This document shows, piece after piece, positions 6,928-16,255 of a DNA stretch of 35,972 bases. The translations under genes and the position numbers were made by a program. The notes beneath the pieces are model-generated. The model searched no databases. It saw only the letters and a list, made by a program, of their open reading frames with translations, and was not told the origin of the DNA. Location of the stretch: positions 1 through 35,972 of the forward strand of contig CAJCJD010000238.1 of NCBI GenBank assembly GCA_903970555.1, given 5' to 3'. Source of the DNA: Vulcanimicrobiota bacterium (lineage in GTDB: Bacteria > Pseudomonadota > Gammaproteobacteria > Xanthomonadales > Rhodanobacteraceae). How positions within the stretch are numbered: the first letter of the stretch is position 1; each line of letters opens with the position of its first letter.

Positions 6928-9771
6928 TCAACCTAGCTTCTGCGTCTGCTCTCGCAATGCCGTGAGCTGGATATTCCAGTCGGCAATACGCTGACGTTCC
7001 TGCGCCACCACTTCCGCCGGCGCGTTGGCAACGAAGTTGGCGTTGCCGAGCTTGTTCTCGCATTTCTTGATCTCGCTTTCGATGCGTGTGATTTCCTTGG
7101 CGAGGCGTGTTTTCTCCGCGCTGAGATCGATCAGGCCCGCCAGTGGAATCAGCACACGCATCGAACCGACGACGGCTGCCGCAGCGGCTGGCTCATCGGT
7201 ACCGGAAGCGATCCATTGCGGTGCATCCACGCGGGCGAGGAAGCTGATCTGTGCGGCAAACTTGGCTGCGCGCGCGCGATCGCTGGCATCGCCATCGGCA
7301 AGCATCAGCGGGATGGTTTTGCCTGGGGAGATGTTCATTTCCGCACGAATGCGGCGGATGCCGCTGAGCACGTTCTTGAACCACTCGATTTCGGCAGTAG
7401 CCGCTTCGTCGGCAGGAATGTCGCGTGCATTCGGCCACGGGCGCTGCAGGATACCGTCGGCCTTGATGCCGAGTTTCGGCGCCACCGACTGCCAGATCTC
7501 TTCCGTGATGAACGGCACGATCGGATGCAGCGCGCGCAGCACCGTTTCCAGCACCACTACTAAGGTGTGGCGCGTGGATGCAGCGGCTGGGGCATCGTCG
7601 CCACTCAACGCCGGCTTGGATAGCTCAAGGAACCAATCGCAGAACTCGTTCCAGGTGAACTCGTACAGCGACTGCGCGAGCAGATCGAAGCGGTAAGTAG
7701 TGAAGTGCTGCTCCACTTCGTTCAATGTTTGCTTCAGTCTTGTGAGAATCCAGCGTTCCGCTTCCGTTACCGGTGCACCTGGCGCTGCAGGCAATTCGCC
7801 TTCGGGCAGATTCATCAGCACAAAGCGCGCGGCGTTCCACAGTTTGTTGCAGAACGCTTTGTAGCCTTCGGCACGCTTGATGTCGAAGTTGATCGTGCGG
7901 CTGTAACTGGCGAGCGCAGCAAAGGTAAAGCGCAGCGCATCGGTGCCGATGGCAGGGATGCCGCTGGGGTAATCCTTGCGGATGCGCTTTTCCACCTTTT
8001 CGCGCACCTGCGGAATCAGTAGCGATTTGGTGGATTTCTGCACCAGCGGCTCGAGTTCTATGCCGTCGATCAAATCCAGAGGATCGAGTGTGTTGCCCTT
8101 GGATTTGGACATTTTCTGGCCTTCCGCATCACGCACGATGGCGTTGATGTAGACCTCGCGGAACGGCACCTTGCCGGTGAAGTACTTGGTCGCCATCACC
8201 ATGCGCGCGACCCAGAAGAAGATGATGTCGAAGCCGGTGACGAGCACGGCGCTAGGCAGGAAGATCTTTTCGGTCTCCCAGTTGGCGACGATGTCGCCAC
8301 GCTCGTTTTTCACCGCGCCATCGGCCGGCCAGCCGAGCGTGGAGAACGGCCACAGCGCGGAGCTGAACCAGGTGTCGAGCACGTCCTCGTCCTGCTTCAG
8401 CGCACCGACTGGCGCGACGCTCGCATGTGAACGCGCGTCGGTTTCGTTTTCGCCGACGAAGATGTTGCCTGCTTCGTCGTACCACGCCGGAATGCGATGG
8501 CCCCACCACAGCTGGCGACTGATGCACCAGTCCTGGATGTTGTCCAACCACTGCGTGTAAGTAGTCGTCCAGTTTTCCGGCACAAATTTGATTTCGCCCG
8601 AACGCACGGCATCGAGCGCGGGTTCGGTGATGGCCTTGCGACCACCTGGGCGACCATCGTTTTGTGTGTCGCTGGTGAGATCGACGAACCATTGGTCGGT
8701 GAGCATCGGCTCGATCACCGCGTCCGAACGCTGGCTTACTGGCACCTGCAGTTTGTGCGGTTTGGTTTCGACCAGCAGGCTGGCCGCATCGAGATCGGAG
8801 AGCACGGCCTTGCGTGCGTCGTAGCGATCCATGCCTTGGTATTTCGTCGGCGCGTTGCCGTTGACCTTCGCGTCGAGCGTGAAGATCTCGATCGGCGCTA
8901 ATTTATGACGCTGGCCGATGGCGTAGTCGTTGAAATCGTGCGCGGGCGTGATCTTCACGCAACCGGTGCCGAATTCCTTGTCCACGTAGTCGTCGGCAAT
9001 CACCGGTATCTGGCGGCCGCTCAGCGGTAGCGTGAGTGTCTTGCCGACCAGGTGCTGGTAACGCTCATCGTCGGGATGTACGGCGACAGCGACGTCGCCC
9101 AACATGGTTTCCGGACGCGTGGTGGCGACGACGATGCTTTCATCGCTGCCGGTAACGGGGTAGCGGATCGACCACATATGCCCGTCGCGCTCGACATTGT
9201 TCACTTCGAGATCGGAAACGGCGGTGCCCAGCACCGGATCCCAGTTCACCAGGCGGTTGCCGCGATAGATCAAACCAGCGCGATACCAATCGACGAACAC
9301 CTTGCGCACGGCGGCCGAGAGGCCTTCGTCCATCGTGAAGCGCTCGCGCGACCAGTCGGCGGCGACGCCCAGGCGACGCATCTGGTTGGTGATGGTGGAG
9401 CCGGATTCTTCCTTCCATTGCCATACGCGATCGACGAATGGTTCGCGGCCCAGGTCGTGCCGGCTTTTGCTTTCGACGGCGAGCTGGTTTTCGACGATCT
9501 TCTGCGTGGCGATGCCGGCGTGATCGGTGCCCACCTGCCACAGCGTGTTCATGCCGCGCATGCGCTGGTAGCGGATCAGCATGTCCATCACGGTCTGCTG
9601 GAACGCATGGCCCATGTGCAGGGTGCCGGTGACGTTCGGCGGCGGCAGCAGGATGCAGTAAGGCTCGCCATGCCCCGACGGCTGGGACGCGTCAACTTTG
9701 AATTGGCCGCTCGCTTCCCAGCGGGCATACCACTTCGATTCGATCGGGCGGGGCTCGAAACTCTTTTCCAT
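6928..9771 (-). CDS. valS: Valyl-tRNA synthetase
   Basis: A class I synthetase that charges tRNA-Val and edits misactivated threonine. The 947-residue protein has the HIGH-type motif HMGH at residues 52-55 after PPPNVTGTL, the CP1 editing domain in the first half, the KMSKS motif near residue 552 ([14 protein letters not shown]), an anticodon-binding helical domain, and a C-terminal coiled coil ([20 protein letters not shown] region) typical of ValS. The ATG at 9771 starts [15 protein letters not shown], which fits the family. A reading frame open to 9858 is rejected because a good promoter (9830-9858) would lie inside it. The holC gene that often precedes valS is not here; the upstream gene is divergent and unrelated. 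Confidence 0.97.
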   Translation of the reverse strand: MEKSFEPRPIESKWYARWEASGQFKVDASQPSGHGEPYCILLPPPNVTGTLHMGHAFQQTVMDMLIRYQRMRGMNTLWQVGTDHAGIATQKIVENQLAVESKSRHDLGREPFVDRVWQWKEESGSTITNQMRRLGVAADWSRERFTMDEGLSAAVRKVFVDWYRAGLIYRGNRLVNWDPVLGTAVSDLEVNNVERDGHMWSIRYPVTGSDESIVVATTRPETMLGDVAVAVHPDDERYQHLVGKTLTLPLSGRQIPVIADDYVDKEFGTGCVKITPAHDFNDYAIGQRHKLAPIEIFTLDAKVNGNAPTKYQGMDRYDARKAVLSDLDAASLLVETKPHKLQVPVSQRSDAVIEPMLTDQWFVDLTSDTQNDGRPGGRKAITEPALDAVRSGEIKFVPENWTTTYTQWLDNIQDWCISRQLWWGHRIPAWYDEAGNIFVGENETDARSHASVAPVGALKQDEDVLDTWFSSALWPFSTLGWPADGAVKNERGDIVANWETEKIFLPSAVLVTGFDIIFFWVARMVMATKYFTGKVPFREVYINAIVRDAEGQKMSKSKGNTLDPLDLIDGIELEPLVQKSTKSLLIPQVREKVEKRIRKDYPSGIPAIGTDALRFTFAALASYSRTINFDIKRAEGYKAFCNKLWNAARFVLMNLPEGELPAAPGAPVTEAERWILTRLKQTLNEVEQHFTTYRFDLLAQSLYEFTWNEFCDWFLELSKPALSGDDAPAAASTRHTLVVVLETVLRALHPIVPFITEEIWQSVAPKLGIKADGILQRPWPNARDIPADEAATAEIEWFKNVLSGIRRIRAEMNISPGKTIPLMLADGDASDRARAAKFAAQISFLARVDAPQWIASGTDEPAAAAAVVGSMRVLIPLAGLIDLSAEKTRLAKEITRIESEIKKCENKLGNANFVANAPAEVVAQERQRIADWNIQLTALREQTQKLG

Positions 9772-9829
9772 CGGGGACTCGCATTGGCGCCCCGGGGGTC
9801 CGGCGCGCGTGGGTAGGCGTAAAGGAGCC

Positions 9830-9858
9830 ATTGTAAGGGGCGGGGGCGGGCCTGCCAA
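9830..9858 (-). promoter_or_regulatory. valS: Sigma-70 promoter of valS
   Basis: On the minus strand TTGGCA (9853-9858) and TACAAT (9830-9835) each match consensus at 5 of 6 positions and are separated by exactly 17 bases. Transcription would begin near 9823, giving a leader of about 50 bases before the ATG at 9771. The position also settles the choice of the shorter valS start. Confidence 0.7.
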
Positions 9859-9959
9859 AGCGTGGCCGCGTACGGCCCTCGATCCGGGAGGGCATCGTGC
9901 AAATCCGATATATTCCCAGGTTAGCTTTCGGGCAATCTGATTGAGGCGACGGGCAGGGC

Positions 9960-10913
9960 ATGGAAATAAGGAACGAGGTCGATATCGCCACGGCTGGGCT
10001 GCCTCACGCCGCCGCGAGGGCCGTCCGGCCGAAGGTGGTGGTCTGCATGACCAATCACGAGCGCCCGGATTGCGCGCGCATCAACATGGAGATCATCAAG
10101 CTCAACTATCGCGAGCCGTGGCCGATCGTCCATGCCTGCTCGGATGTCACCTATGAACCCTCCATGGAAGACGTGCTGGTCCGTTGCCAGCCGCGCAGCA
10201 TTATCTACGGCGCCTTGAACCTGCTGCAGCAGTCTTGCCGCGCGGCGGTCGAGGTGTACAACCCGCAGTACTTGATCCATGTGGAAGCCGATACCTGGGT
10301 GTTCGATCAGGACATCATCCAGCGCTATATCGATCTGCTCGATCAGCATCCGAAGGCCTATTTGGCAGCGTCGACCTGGAGCACCGACCAGCGTCCGCAG
10401 TGGCGTCGCCTGCATCATCCATTCGCGAAAGTGAAGCTGGGGGCAGCGAAGGTGCTGAACGCCTTGGGCAATGATTTCGGCGTCAAGCGCAAACAAACGC
10501 TGTCGACGCAATTTTTCATTGCGCGCAACGATCCTCGTTTCTTCACCATGCTCGACGGCATTGAACCGACCATCGAGAACACGCTCGAATACGATTTTTA
10601 TCAGGCGTTCGTGAAGGAGTTTGGAAAGCGCGCAGTAATTGGCATCAAAGAGCGTGAACCGGTGCATCCAAACAATCGTCACTGGTGTCCGGGACTGACG
10701 CTGCACGCGCAACACTGGCCGGAAAAATTGCCGCGCCCGGCGAATATTCCCGCGGACGGCACGCCTCGACCCGGCGTGACAGGTCAATACGATATTCCTG
10801 GCAAGAAAGAGGTGCTCGCCGCCTACGGCTTCAAACACATCGGCCCGGCGATGCGAAAATTGCTCGATTCGGCCGATACCAGTTACTACAACCCGAAAGC
10901 CAAGCGGTATTGA
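9960..10913 (+). CDS. Uncharacterised protein, possibly GT-A-type glycosyltransferase
   Basis: I do not recognise a named family. The 317-residue protein lacks a signal peptide and membrane segments. After a loose N-terminus (1-24) comes a hydrophobic strand ([14 protein letters not shown]). A second strand with acidic residues, [13 protein letters not shown] at about 104-116, resembles the DxD-type nucleotide-sugar site of GT-A glycosyltransferases, here with an E-A-D spacing (E109, D111). Further on are a [12 protein letters not shown] segment and a tail rich in His, Pro and Trp (about 220-260). A cytoplasmic sugar-transfer role is only inferred. The ATG at 9960 is preceded by GGCAGGG-like bases. 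It is divergent from valS and is followed 26 bases later by tsaB, with which it may be co-transcribed. Confidence 0.6.
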   Translation: MEIRNEVDIATAGLPHAAARAVRPKVVVCMTNHERPDCARINMEIIKLNYREPWPIVHACSDVTYEPSMEDVLVRCQPRSIIYGALNLLQQSCRAAVEVYNPQYLIHVEADTWVFDQDIIQRYIDLLDQHPKAYLAASTWSTDQRPQWRRLHHPFAKVKLGAAKVLNALGNDFGVKRKQTLSTQFFIARNDPRFFTMLDGIEPTIENTLEYDFYQAFVKEFGKRAVIGIKEREPVHPNNRHWCPGLTLHAQHWPEKLPRPANIPADGTPRPGVTGQYDIPGKKEVLAAYGFKHIGPAMRKLLDSADTSYYNPKAKRY

Positions 10914-10939
10914 CGGTCTGGCAGTGCGAGAATAACCCG

Positions 10940-11629
10940 ATGAATCTGTTAGCCATCGAAACCGCCACCGAAGCCTGTTCCGTCGCCCTGGTCCACGGCG
11001 AGACCGTGATTGCGCGCAGCGAACTCGCACCGCGCCGCCATGCGGAGCGCGTATTGCCCATGGCGGATGAGCTGCTGGCCGAAGCCGGCATCGGCAAATA
11101 TGCGCTGGATGTCATCGCGGTGGGTCGCGGCCCCGGTGCGTTTACCGGTGTGCGTCTGGCGGTGTCGCTGGCGCAGGGCATGGCGATGGCTTTGGACTTG
11201 CCGGTGGTGACCGTGTCCTCGCTGGCGGCGCTCGCGCTCGAAGCACCAGAGGATGACGATGCCGCGATTCTCGCCGTGATCGATGCCCGCATGGGTGAGA
11301 TCTATGCGGCGAGTTATCAGCGCGATGGCAATGGCGGTTTGCTCACGCTGGACGAAGAGCGGGTATGCACGGCCGATTCGTTGGTGCTGCCGCAAGCCGC
11401 TGCGTGGCGTGTGGTCGGCACGGGTTGGGTCACATACGCAGATGCGCTACGCGGGCGGCTGGGCTCGGAACCTCGTTCGGCCAATGGCGCCTGCTACCCG
11501 CAAGCGCGTCACGTCGCAACACTGGCTGTGAGCGAATTTAAGGCGGGGCGCGCGCAGGCGCCTGAACTCGCTCTACCCGTCTACTTGCGCGACAAGGTGG
11601 CGTTGACGCTGGCGGAGCAGGGGCGCTAA
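10940..11629 (+). CDS. tsaB: tRNA threonylcarbamoyladenosine biosynthesis protein TsaB
   Basis: A 229-residue protein of the ASKHA fold. Its N-terminus MNLLAIETATEACSVAL and the motif GRGPGAFTGVRLAVSLAQG (about 67-85) are diagnostic of TsaB (YeaZ). It dimerises with TsaD and, with TsaE and TsaC, makes the t6A modification at position 37 of tRNAs that read ANN codons. The ATG at 10940 is the family start. An upstream in-frame start at 10685 would lie inside the previous gene and is rejected. The ribosome site is weak, and the 26-base gap suggests read-through from the upstream uncharacterised gene. It ends 13 bases from the convergent yeiH-like gene with no clear terminator. Confidence 0.95.
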   Translation: MNLLAIETATEACSVALVHGETVIARSELAPRRHAERVLPMADELLAEAGIGKYALDVIAVGRGPGAFTGVRLAVSLAQGMAMALDLPVVTVSSLAALALEAPEDDDAAILAVIDARMGEIYAASYQRDGNGGLLTLDEERVCTADSLVLPQAAAWRVVGTGWVTYADALRGRLGSEPRSANGACYPQARHVATLAVSEFKAGRAQAPELALPVYLRDKVALTLAEQGR

Positions 11630-11642
11630 GTCATGCGCGCGA

Positions 11643-12680
11643 TCAAAGCTGTCCTATCACCAGTTGCACCAGCAAGCTGCTGATCGACACCGCCGCCCAC
11701 ACACCTAGGCCCAGCAAGATCGGTCGCGCGCCGGTCGCCGCCATCTTGCGCAGGTTGGCCGAGAGGCCGATTGCGGTAAGCGCGACGATGATCATGAACT
11801 CCGCAGCCAGATGGATGGCCGGCTGGATCGCGATTGGCACATAACCGGCCGTGCGTATCGCTGAGGCAACCAGGAACCACAGGATGAACCACGGGAAGAT
11901 GCGCCGCAGGCTGAAATCGCTGCTAGTGCCTGCTTGTTTCGCAGCGCGCTTTTCACGCACGGCAACAATGATCGCCAGAACCAGGCAGATCGGAATGATC
12001 AGCGTCGCACGCGTCAGCTTCACGATCGTGGCGTAATCCCCGGCAGCGGTGCTGTAGCTGTAGCCAGCCGCAACGACTGAAGACGTGTCGTTGATAGCGG
12101 TGCCCGCCCACAGTCCAAAACCAAGATCGGACAAATGCAGCATGTGCCCCAGCAACGGAAACAACAGCACGGCAACGACGTTGAACAGGAAAATGGTCGA
12201 GATCGCGAACGCCGTATCGTGATCGTCCGGCTTGATGATCGGCGTTACCGCCGCGATCGCCGAGCCACCGCAAATGGCCGTGCCTACGCCGATCAACACC
12301 TGCAGTTTGTTATGCACTTTCAATAGACGGCCAAGCACGAATGCCGTCACGAATGCGGTGGTCATCGTAATCATCGTGACGGAAAGCGATTCCAGCCCGG
12401 TCTTGGCGACCTGCGTCAGGCTGAGGCCGAATCCCAGCGCAATGATCGACCATTGCAGAATTTGCTTGCTGGCAAACTGGATGCCCGGGTTATAGCTTTC
12501 GCCCGGTGAGAACAGGTTGCGCACGGCGATGCCGATCACAATGCCAAATACCGGGCCACCGATCAGCGGCACCATACGTCCAAGCCACCACGCCACTAGG
12601 GCGATGCCAATGGCCAGCAGCAAACCTGAGGCGCGAAGGAGTGGGTTGGGAGTGGTCGTGGGGATCGATGTGGCGTTCAT
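11643..12680 (-). CDS. yeiH: YeiH-type putative anion (sulfate) exporter, UPF0324 family
   Basis: A 345-residue membrane protein with about ten hydrophobic segments. Two repeated signature loops mark the family: VGTAICGGSAIAAVTPIIK near the middle and LWAGTAINDTSSVVAAGYSY about 80 residues later. Members are annotated as putative sulfate exporters, but the substrate is not settled. The ATG at 12680 is chosen because AAGGG lies about 9 bases upstream; an extension to 12722 would add 14 polar residues and overlap the operator region. It is divergent from a LysR-type gene in the same layout as E. coli yeiH and yeiE, so control by that regulator is very likely. Confidence 0.88.
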   Translation of the reverse strand: MNATSIPTTTPNPLLRASGLLLAIGIALVAWWLGRMVPLIGGPVFGIVIGIAVRNLFSPGESYNPGIQFASKQILQWSIIALGFGLSLTQVAKTGLESLSVTMITMTTAFVTAFVLGRLLKVHNKLQVLIGVGTAICGGSAIAAVTPIIKPDDHDTAFAISTIFLFNVVAVLLFPLLGHMLHLSDLGFGLWAGTAINDTSSVVAAGYSYSTAAGDYATIVKLTRATLIIPICLVLAIIVAVREKRAAKQAGTSSDFSLRRIFPWFILWFLVASAIRTAGYVPIAIQPAIHLAAEFMIIVALTAIGLSANLRKMAATGARPILLGLGVWAAVSISSLLVQLVIGQL

Positions 12681-12723
12681 GGGAGATGCCCTTGGGGTTG
12701 GGCGTATTGTCCGTGCCGCCATC

Positions 12724-12750
12724 GATTAGGAAAATTTGAAATATCTAATC
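12724..12750. promoter_or_regulatory. Inverted repeat in the yeiH/lysR intergenic region, candidate LysR operator
   Basis: GATTAG (12724-12729) and its exact inverse CTAATC (12745-12750) are separated by 15 AT-rich bases (GAAAATTTGAAATAT) in the 89-base region between the divergent genes. The position, AT content and symmetry are what LysR-type regulators use, and TTGAAATATCTAA gives a T-N11-A-like core. Binding is inferred. Confidence 0.5.
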
Positions 12751-12769
12751 AAGTCTATAAGATGGGCTG

Positions 12770-13645
12770 ATGGTTAACGTCAGCCTGCGCCAGCTTGAGG
12801 TGTTCGTTCAAATCGCCATGCATGGAAGTGTGCGCGCTGCCTCGGAACGCCTGTATCTCACCCAGCCGGCCGCCAGCATGGCCCTGGCCGAAATGGAGCG
12901 GCAGCTGGATGCCCCCGTTTTTGACCGCGAACGGGGTCGGTTGCGCCTCAACGCGCGTGGGCGAGAGCTGCTGCCGCTGGCGCAGGAGCTGCTCGAACGC
13001 CATGCCGAATTCGGGCGCCGGGCGACGGGTAAAACCGTATCGCTGGCAGGCGAGCTGCGCATCGGTGCGAGCAACACGGTCGGTAATTACCGCGTCGGCG
13101 AGTTGCTTGGCGATTTCGTGCGGGCACACCCGCAGGTGGCGATCCGTCTTCGCGTGGCCAATACCGGCGACATTGCCGCTGCCGTGCTCGATCACAGTCT
13201 GGATGTTGGATGCGTCGAAGGGCCCGTCACGCATCCACTGATTGAAGCACGCCCCTGGCGCGACGATGCGCTGGTGGTTTGCGCACCGCCGGATCATCCG
13301 CTAGCGAAAAAGCGCAGTCTCAAACCCGAACATTTCGCAGGAGCGCGGTGGGTGCTGCGCGAGCCAGGCTCGGCCACGCGTGCTACCAGCGAGCGGGCGC
13401 TTGCCCAACTTCCACCCGGTGAAACCGTGATGGAGCTGGATCAGATCGAGGCGATCAAACAAGCCGTCACGGCAGGCTTGGGTATTGCCTGTCTGCCGGA
13501 AGTCGCGGTTATCGATGCACTTGCCACTGGCCGATTGGTCGCACTCAAAACACCCTTTCTGGATTTGCGCCGCAAGCTATCCATTTTGCTGCACCGGGAA
13601 AAATACCGTGGAGCGGTGTTGGAGGCGTTCTTGAGTTCGGTATGA
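12770..13645 (+). CDS. LysR-type transcriptional regulator, YeiE-like
   Basis: A 291-residue regulator. Residues 4-63 form the LysR winged helix-turn-helix (SLRQLEVFVQIAMHGSVRAASERLYLTQPAASMALAEME region), and residues about 90-290 are the substrate-binding-type effector domain. The divergent pairing with a YeiH-type transporter matches E. coli yeiE-yeiH. From memory, enterobacterial YeiE responds to sulfite, which would suit an anion exporter target, but the ligand here is unproven. The ATG at 12770 follows a weak purine-rich site. The gene ends 48 bases from ptsI, with two small hairpins between the convergent stops. Confidence 0.88.
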   Translation: MVNVSLRQLEVFVQIAMHGSVRAASERLYLTQPAASMALAEMERQLDAPVFDRERGRLRLNARGRELLPLAQELLERHAEFGRRATGKTVSLAGELRIGASNTVGNYRVGELLGDFVRAHPQVAIRLRVANTGDIAAAVLDHSLDVGCVEGPVTHPLIEARPWRDDALVVCAPPDHPLAKKRSLKPEHFAGARWVLREPGSATRATSERALAQLPPGETVMELDQIEAIKQAVTAGLGIACLPEVAVIDALATGRLVALKTPFLDLRRKLSILLHREKYRGAVLEAFLSSV

Positions 13646-13654
13646 CTACGCAAA

Positions 13655-13694
13655 TGCATGCGCGGTGGTTCGCATGCAGGCAACGGCGCTTGCC
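13655..13694. other. Paired small hairpins between convergent lysR and ptsI genes
   Basis: TGCATGCG (13655-13662) pairs perfectly with CGCATGCA (13671-13678) across an 8-base loop. Directly after it GGCAA (13679-13683) pairs with TTGCC (13690-13694). No T run follows on either strand, so these are not classical intrinsic terminators, but they may slow or end transcription between the two converging genes. Confidence 0.45.
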
Positions 13695-15433
13695 TAGTTT
13701 TCGCAGCCGGTGATATTGGCCAGCAATAGTTCGGCTTCTTCGTGCGTGCGGGAGCGAATCAGGAGCGGCGCGTGTTGGCGCAACTTGGTGTGGTTGAGCA
13801 TAGCGAGACGATCGCGCACATGCAGAATCTGACTGGGATGCATGCTGAATTCTTTCAGGCCCAGCGCCAGGAGCAATGCCGTGAAATTGACGTCGCCGCC
13901 GATTTCGCCGCAGAGGCTCACCGGCTTGCCGGCGCGGCGGCCTGCGCCGATGACATGCGATAGCAAGCGCAACAACGCCGGCTGCAGTGGGTTGTAGATG
14001 TTTTCCAATGCGTCGTTGCCGCGGTCGGCGGCGAGGACGTATTGCGCTAGGTCGTTGGTGCCGATGGCGAGAAAGTCGGAGTGTTCCAGCAGTGCACGCA
14101 CATTGATCGCGGCCGCAGGAACTTCGATCATCGCGCCCAACGCCAATTTTTCCGGCAGGTCGACGTTCTCGCGCTTGAGGTCCGCACGTGCCAGCTTGAA
14201 CAGCGTACGTACGGCGATGAGTTCGTCCGGCTGGGTCACCATCGGCACGAGTACGCGTACCGGGCCGTAGCAGGCGGCGCGCAGGATGGCGCGGATCTGC
14301 GTGGTGAACACCGCAGGATGACGTAGCGAGAGGCGTACACCGCGCACGCCCAGTGCAGGATTTTCTTCGCCGCGAATGACCAGGCCGGCCGCGTCCGCCT
14401 TATCGGCGCCTAGGTCGAGCGTGCGAATGGTGACGGGTGCGCCGCCCATACCGAGCACGACATCGCGGTAGGCGATGAATTGCTCGTCTTCGGACGGCAG
14501 CCCCTTGTGGCGCAGGAACAAAAATTCAGTGCGATAAAGGCCAATGCCGTCGGCGCCGCGCGCGCGGGCCATGGCGACATCGCTGGATGACTCCGCGTTC
14601 GCCAGCAGTCGCACATCGATACCGTCGCGCGTGCGCGTTGGCGCATTGGCCAGGCTCGCGAGACGGCGCCCTTCCATCGCCGCTTCACGCTGCCATGCGC
14701 GGTAGCGTGCGAGATCCTGCGCGGTGGGATGCACCACGGCTTCGCCATGCTCGGTGTCGAGCAGGATGAGGTCGTCGTCATGGATGGTGGCCAACGCATC
14801 GCGCGTACCCACCAACATGGGCAGGCTGAGGCTGCGCGCAAGAATCGCGCTGTGCGAATAGGGGCTGCCGGAACTGGTGATGACGCCAAGCAAACCGTTG
14901 CCGGCCAGATGCGCCATGTCGGCCGGGGCCAGCATGTCGGCGACTAGAATCTCGCCGACGCGCGCGGCGAGTTTGCGTTCTTCCACGCTGGTTTGGCGCT
15001 GCAAGGCGGAAATTACGCGGCCAATGACCTGGTCGACGTCTTCCATGCGACTGCGCAGATAGGGATCGTCCATCGCGCCGAACACACCGGCGAGGCGATC
15101 GCGCTGCTTTTTCAGCGACGCACCGGCGCGATAGCGGCCGATGGTGATCATTTCGTCCAGGCCGCGCAGCAGTTCCGTATCGTCGAGCAACAAACTGTGC
15201 GCGTCGATGAACTCGTTCACTTCGCGGGCCAGCGCGCCGTGAAGTTTGCCGCGCAGTTCGCGCAGTTCCTGTCGCGCGGTATCGAGTGCGGTGTGCAAAC
15301 GCTCCAGCTCCGAGGGGATTTCTTCCTCGGAAAGCGGACGGGTGTCGACCAGGTAGCGACTAGGTTGCACGAGTCGGGCACGACCCAAGGTCATGCCGCG
15401 CGATGCCATCGTGCCGGACAGGATTTGCCTCAT
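13694..15433 (-). CDS. ptsI: Phosphoenolpyruvate-protein phosphotransferase (enzyme I of the PTS)
   Basis: Transfers phosphate from phosphoenolpyruvate to HPr in the cytoplasm. The 579-residue length fits enzyme I. The phosphorylated histidine is His194 in SSGSPYSHSAILARS. The PEP-binding barrel contains LYRTEFLFLR near residue 300 and the catalytic cysteine motif VSLCGEIGGD near residue 500. The ATG at 15433 gives the usual N-terminus (LSGTMASRGMTLGRA). It is the last gene of the cluster, 124 bases after ptsH. That gap contains a short inverted repeat, TGGCAC-AG-GTGCCA (15496-15509). No sugar-specific membrane component is nearby, so the chain probably serves regulation. Confidence 0.97.
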   Translation of the reverse strand: MRQILSGTMASRGMTLGRARLVQPSRYLVDTRPLSEEEIPSELERLHTALDTARQELRELRGKLHGALAREVNEFIDAHSLLLDDTELLRGLDEMITIGRYRAGASLKKQRDRLAGVFGAMDDPYLRSRMEDVDQVIGRVISALQRQTSVEERKLAARVGEILVADMLAPADMAHLAGNGLLGVITSSGSPYSHSAILARSLSLPMLVGTRDALATIHDDDLILLDTEHGEAVVHPTAQDLARYRAWQREAAMEGRRLASLANAPTRTRDGIDVRLLANAESSSDVAMARARGADGIGLYRTEFLFLRHKGLPSEDEQFIAYRDVVLGMGGAPVTIRTLDLGADKADAAGLVIRGEENPALGVRGVRLSLRHPAVFTTQIRAILRAACYGPVRVLVPMVTQPDELIAVRTLFKLARADLKRENVDLPEKLALGAMIEVPAAAINVRALLEHSDFLAIGTNDLAQYVLAADRGNDALENIYNPLQPALLRLLSHVIGAGRRAGKPVSLCGEIGGDVNFTALLLALGLKEFSMHPSQILHVRDRLAMLNHTKLRQHAPLLIRSRTHEEAELLLANITGCEN

Positions 15434-15557
15434 CGGCAGATGCCTGTCGAGACGGGAGCGAGACGAAGGAAACGGAGACCGAGCACGGGGTTGCTTGGCA
15501 CAGGTGCCATTGCGATAACCGATTTGCGTGCGTCGCTCCCTGTTTCTTGCTTCATCC

Positions 15558-15827
15558 TTACGCTCCTTCGTCGAATTTTCGTTCGAACAGATCCACTACT
15601 GCGTTCAGTGCGGTGGTTTCGTCCGGGCCGTCTGCGCGCACCGTAAGCGGCGTGCCTATGCCTGCGGCCAACATCATCACGCCCATGATGCTTTGAGCAT
15701 TCACTTCGCGTCCTTTGCTGATCAACCAGACGGTGGATTTGAACCCTTGCACGAGTTGCACAAGCTTGGCCGATGCGCGGGCATGCAAGCCCAATTTGTT
15801 GGAGACAACTATTTCTTTTTCAAGCAT
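15558..15827 (-). CDS. ptsH: HPr phosphocarrier protein
   Basis: An 89-residue HPr. His15 in GLHARAS is the site phosphorylated by enzyme I. Ser46 in NAQSIMGVMML is the site that HPr kinase/phosphorylase modifies. Both are present and in register, and hprK is two genes upstream, so dual control is likely. The C-terminus is slightly acidic, as is usual. The start overlaps the 3' end of the EIIA gene by 8 bases (15820-15827), indicating translational coupling. This is the HPr of a proteobacterial regulatory PTS, which may resemble NPr in role. Confidence 0.96.
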   Translation of the reverse strand: MLEKEIVVSNKLGLHARASAKLVQLVQGFKSTVWLISKGREVNAQSIMGVMMLAAGIGTPLTVRADGPDETTALNAVVDLFERKFDEGA

Positions 15828-16212
15828 GGTCTATGAAGATTCCTCCGCGACCGCCGCTGGCCGCGATTTCCGCAAGTTCATCCAGCGGCTTGTCGGCGTA
15901 GTTGAGCACGCGCAGCAGCATCGGCAAGTTCAATCCCGAAACGCAGCGTAGCCTTACACCGACCGCACTCAACGACAGCCCGATGTTGCAGGGCGTGGCG
16001 CCATAAAGATCCGCCAACACCAACACACCTTCGCCGTGATCCAGTTCACGCGCATGCTTGGCGGTAAGCGTGCGCATGACATCGGGATCGGCGCGTGCCG
16101 GTACTTCCACGGTGGCAACGCGAAGCGGCAGTTTCGGCAGCACGTGACGTGCTGCTTTCACCAGCGCTTGGCCGACCGACTCATGGGTCATCAGTAGCAC
16201 GCCTACGGTCAT
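15820..16212 (-). CDS. PTS EIIA component, mannose/fructose (EIIA-Man) class
   Basis: A 130-residue soluble protein of the EIIA-Man fold. His10 in VGVLLMTHESVG is the expected phosphorylation site, and LVLADLYGATPCNIGLSL (about 65-82) is the conserved second motif. In sugar PTSs it would hand phosphate to EIIB, but no EIIB, EIIC or EIID lies here. In Xanthomonas and betaproteobacteria this stand-alone gene sits in the same hprK-rapZ-EIIA-HPr-EI order and is thought to act in regulation. The start is 43 bases after rapZ, and the stop overlaps the ptsH start. Its partners in this organism are not visible from the sequence. Confidence 0.92.
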   Translation of the reverse strand: MTVGVLLMTHESVGQALVKAARHVLPKLPLRVATVEVPARADPDVMRTLTAKHARELDHGEGVLVLADLYGATPCNIGLSLSAVGVRLRCVSGLNLPMLLRVLNYADKPLDELAEIAASGGRGGIFIDHA

Positions 16213-16255
16213 GACACGGCGGCTTCGGTGGAGCTTATTAGTGACAACATAAATA

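Noticed and set aside
9772-9858. N-terminal extension of valS
   Set aside because: A well-formed promoter (TTGGCA-17-TACAAT) lies in this stretch, so it is upstream of the transcript.
9921-11030. 369-residue minus-strand open frame
   Set aside because: It is antisense to the uncharacterised protein and the start of tsaB. The plus-strand frame has a tight junction with tsaB and protein-like hydrophobic pattern, while this one is Arg/His rich without domains.
15491-15513. Possible sigma-54 promoter (TGGCAC ... TTGC) upstream of ptsI
   Set aside because: The distance between GG and GC elements is wrong for a -24/-12 promoter, and the match is on the plus strand, opposite to ptsI.
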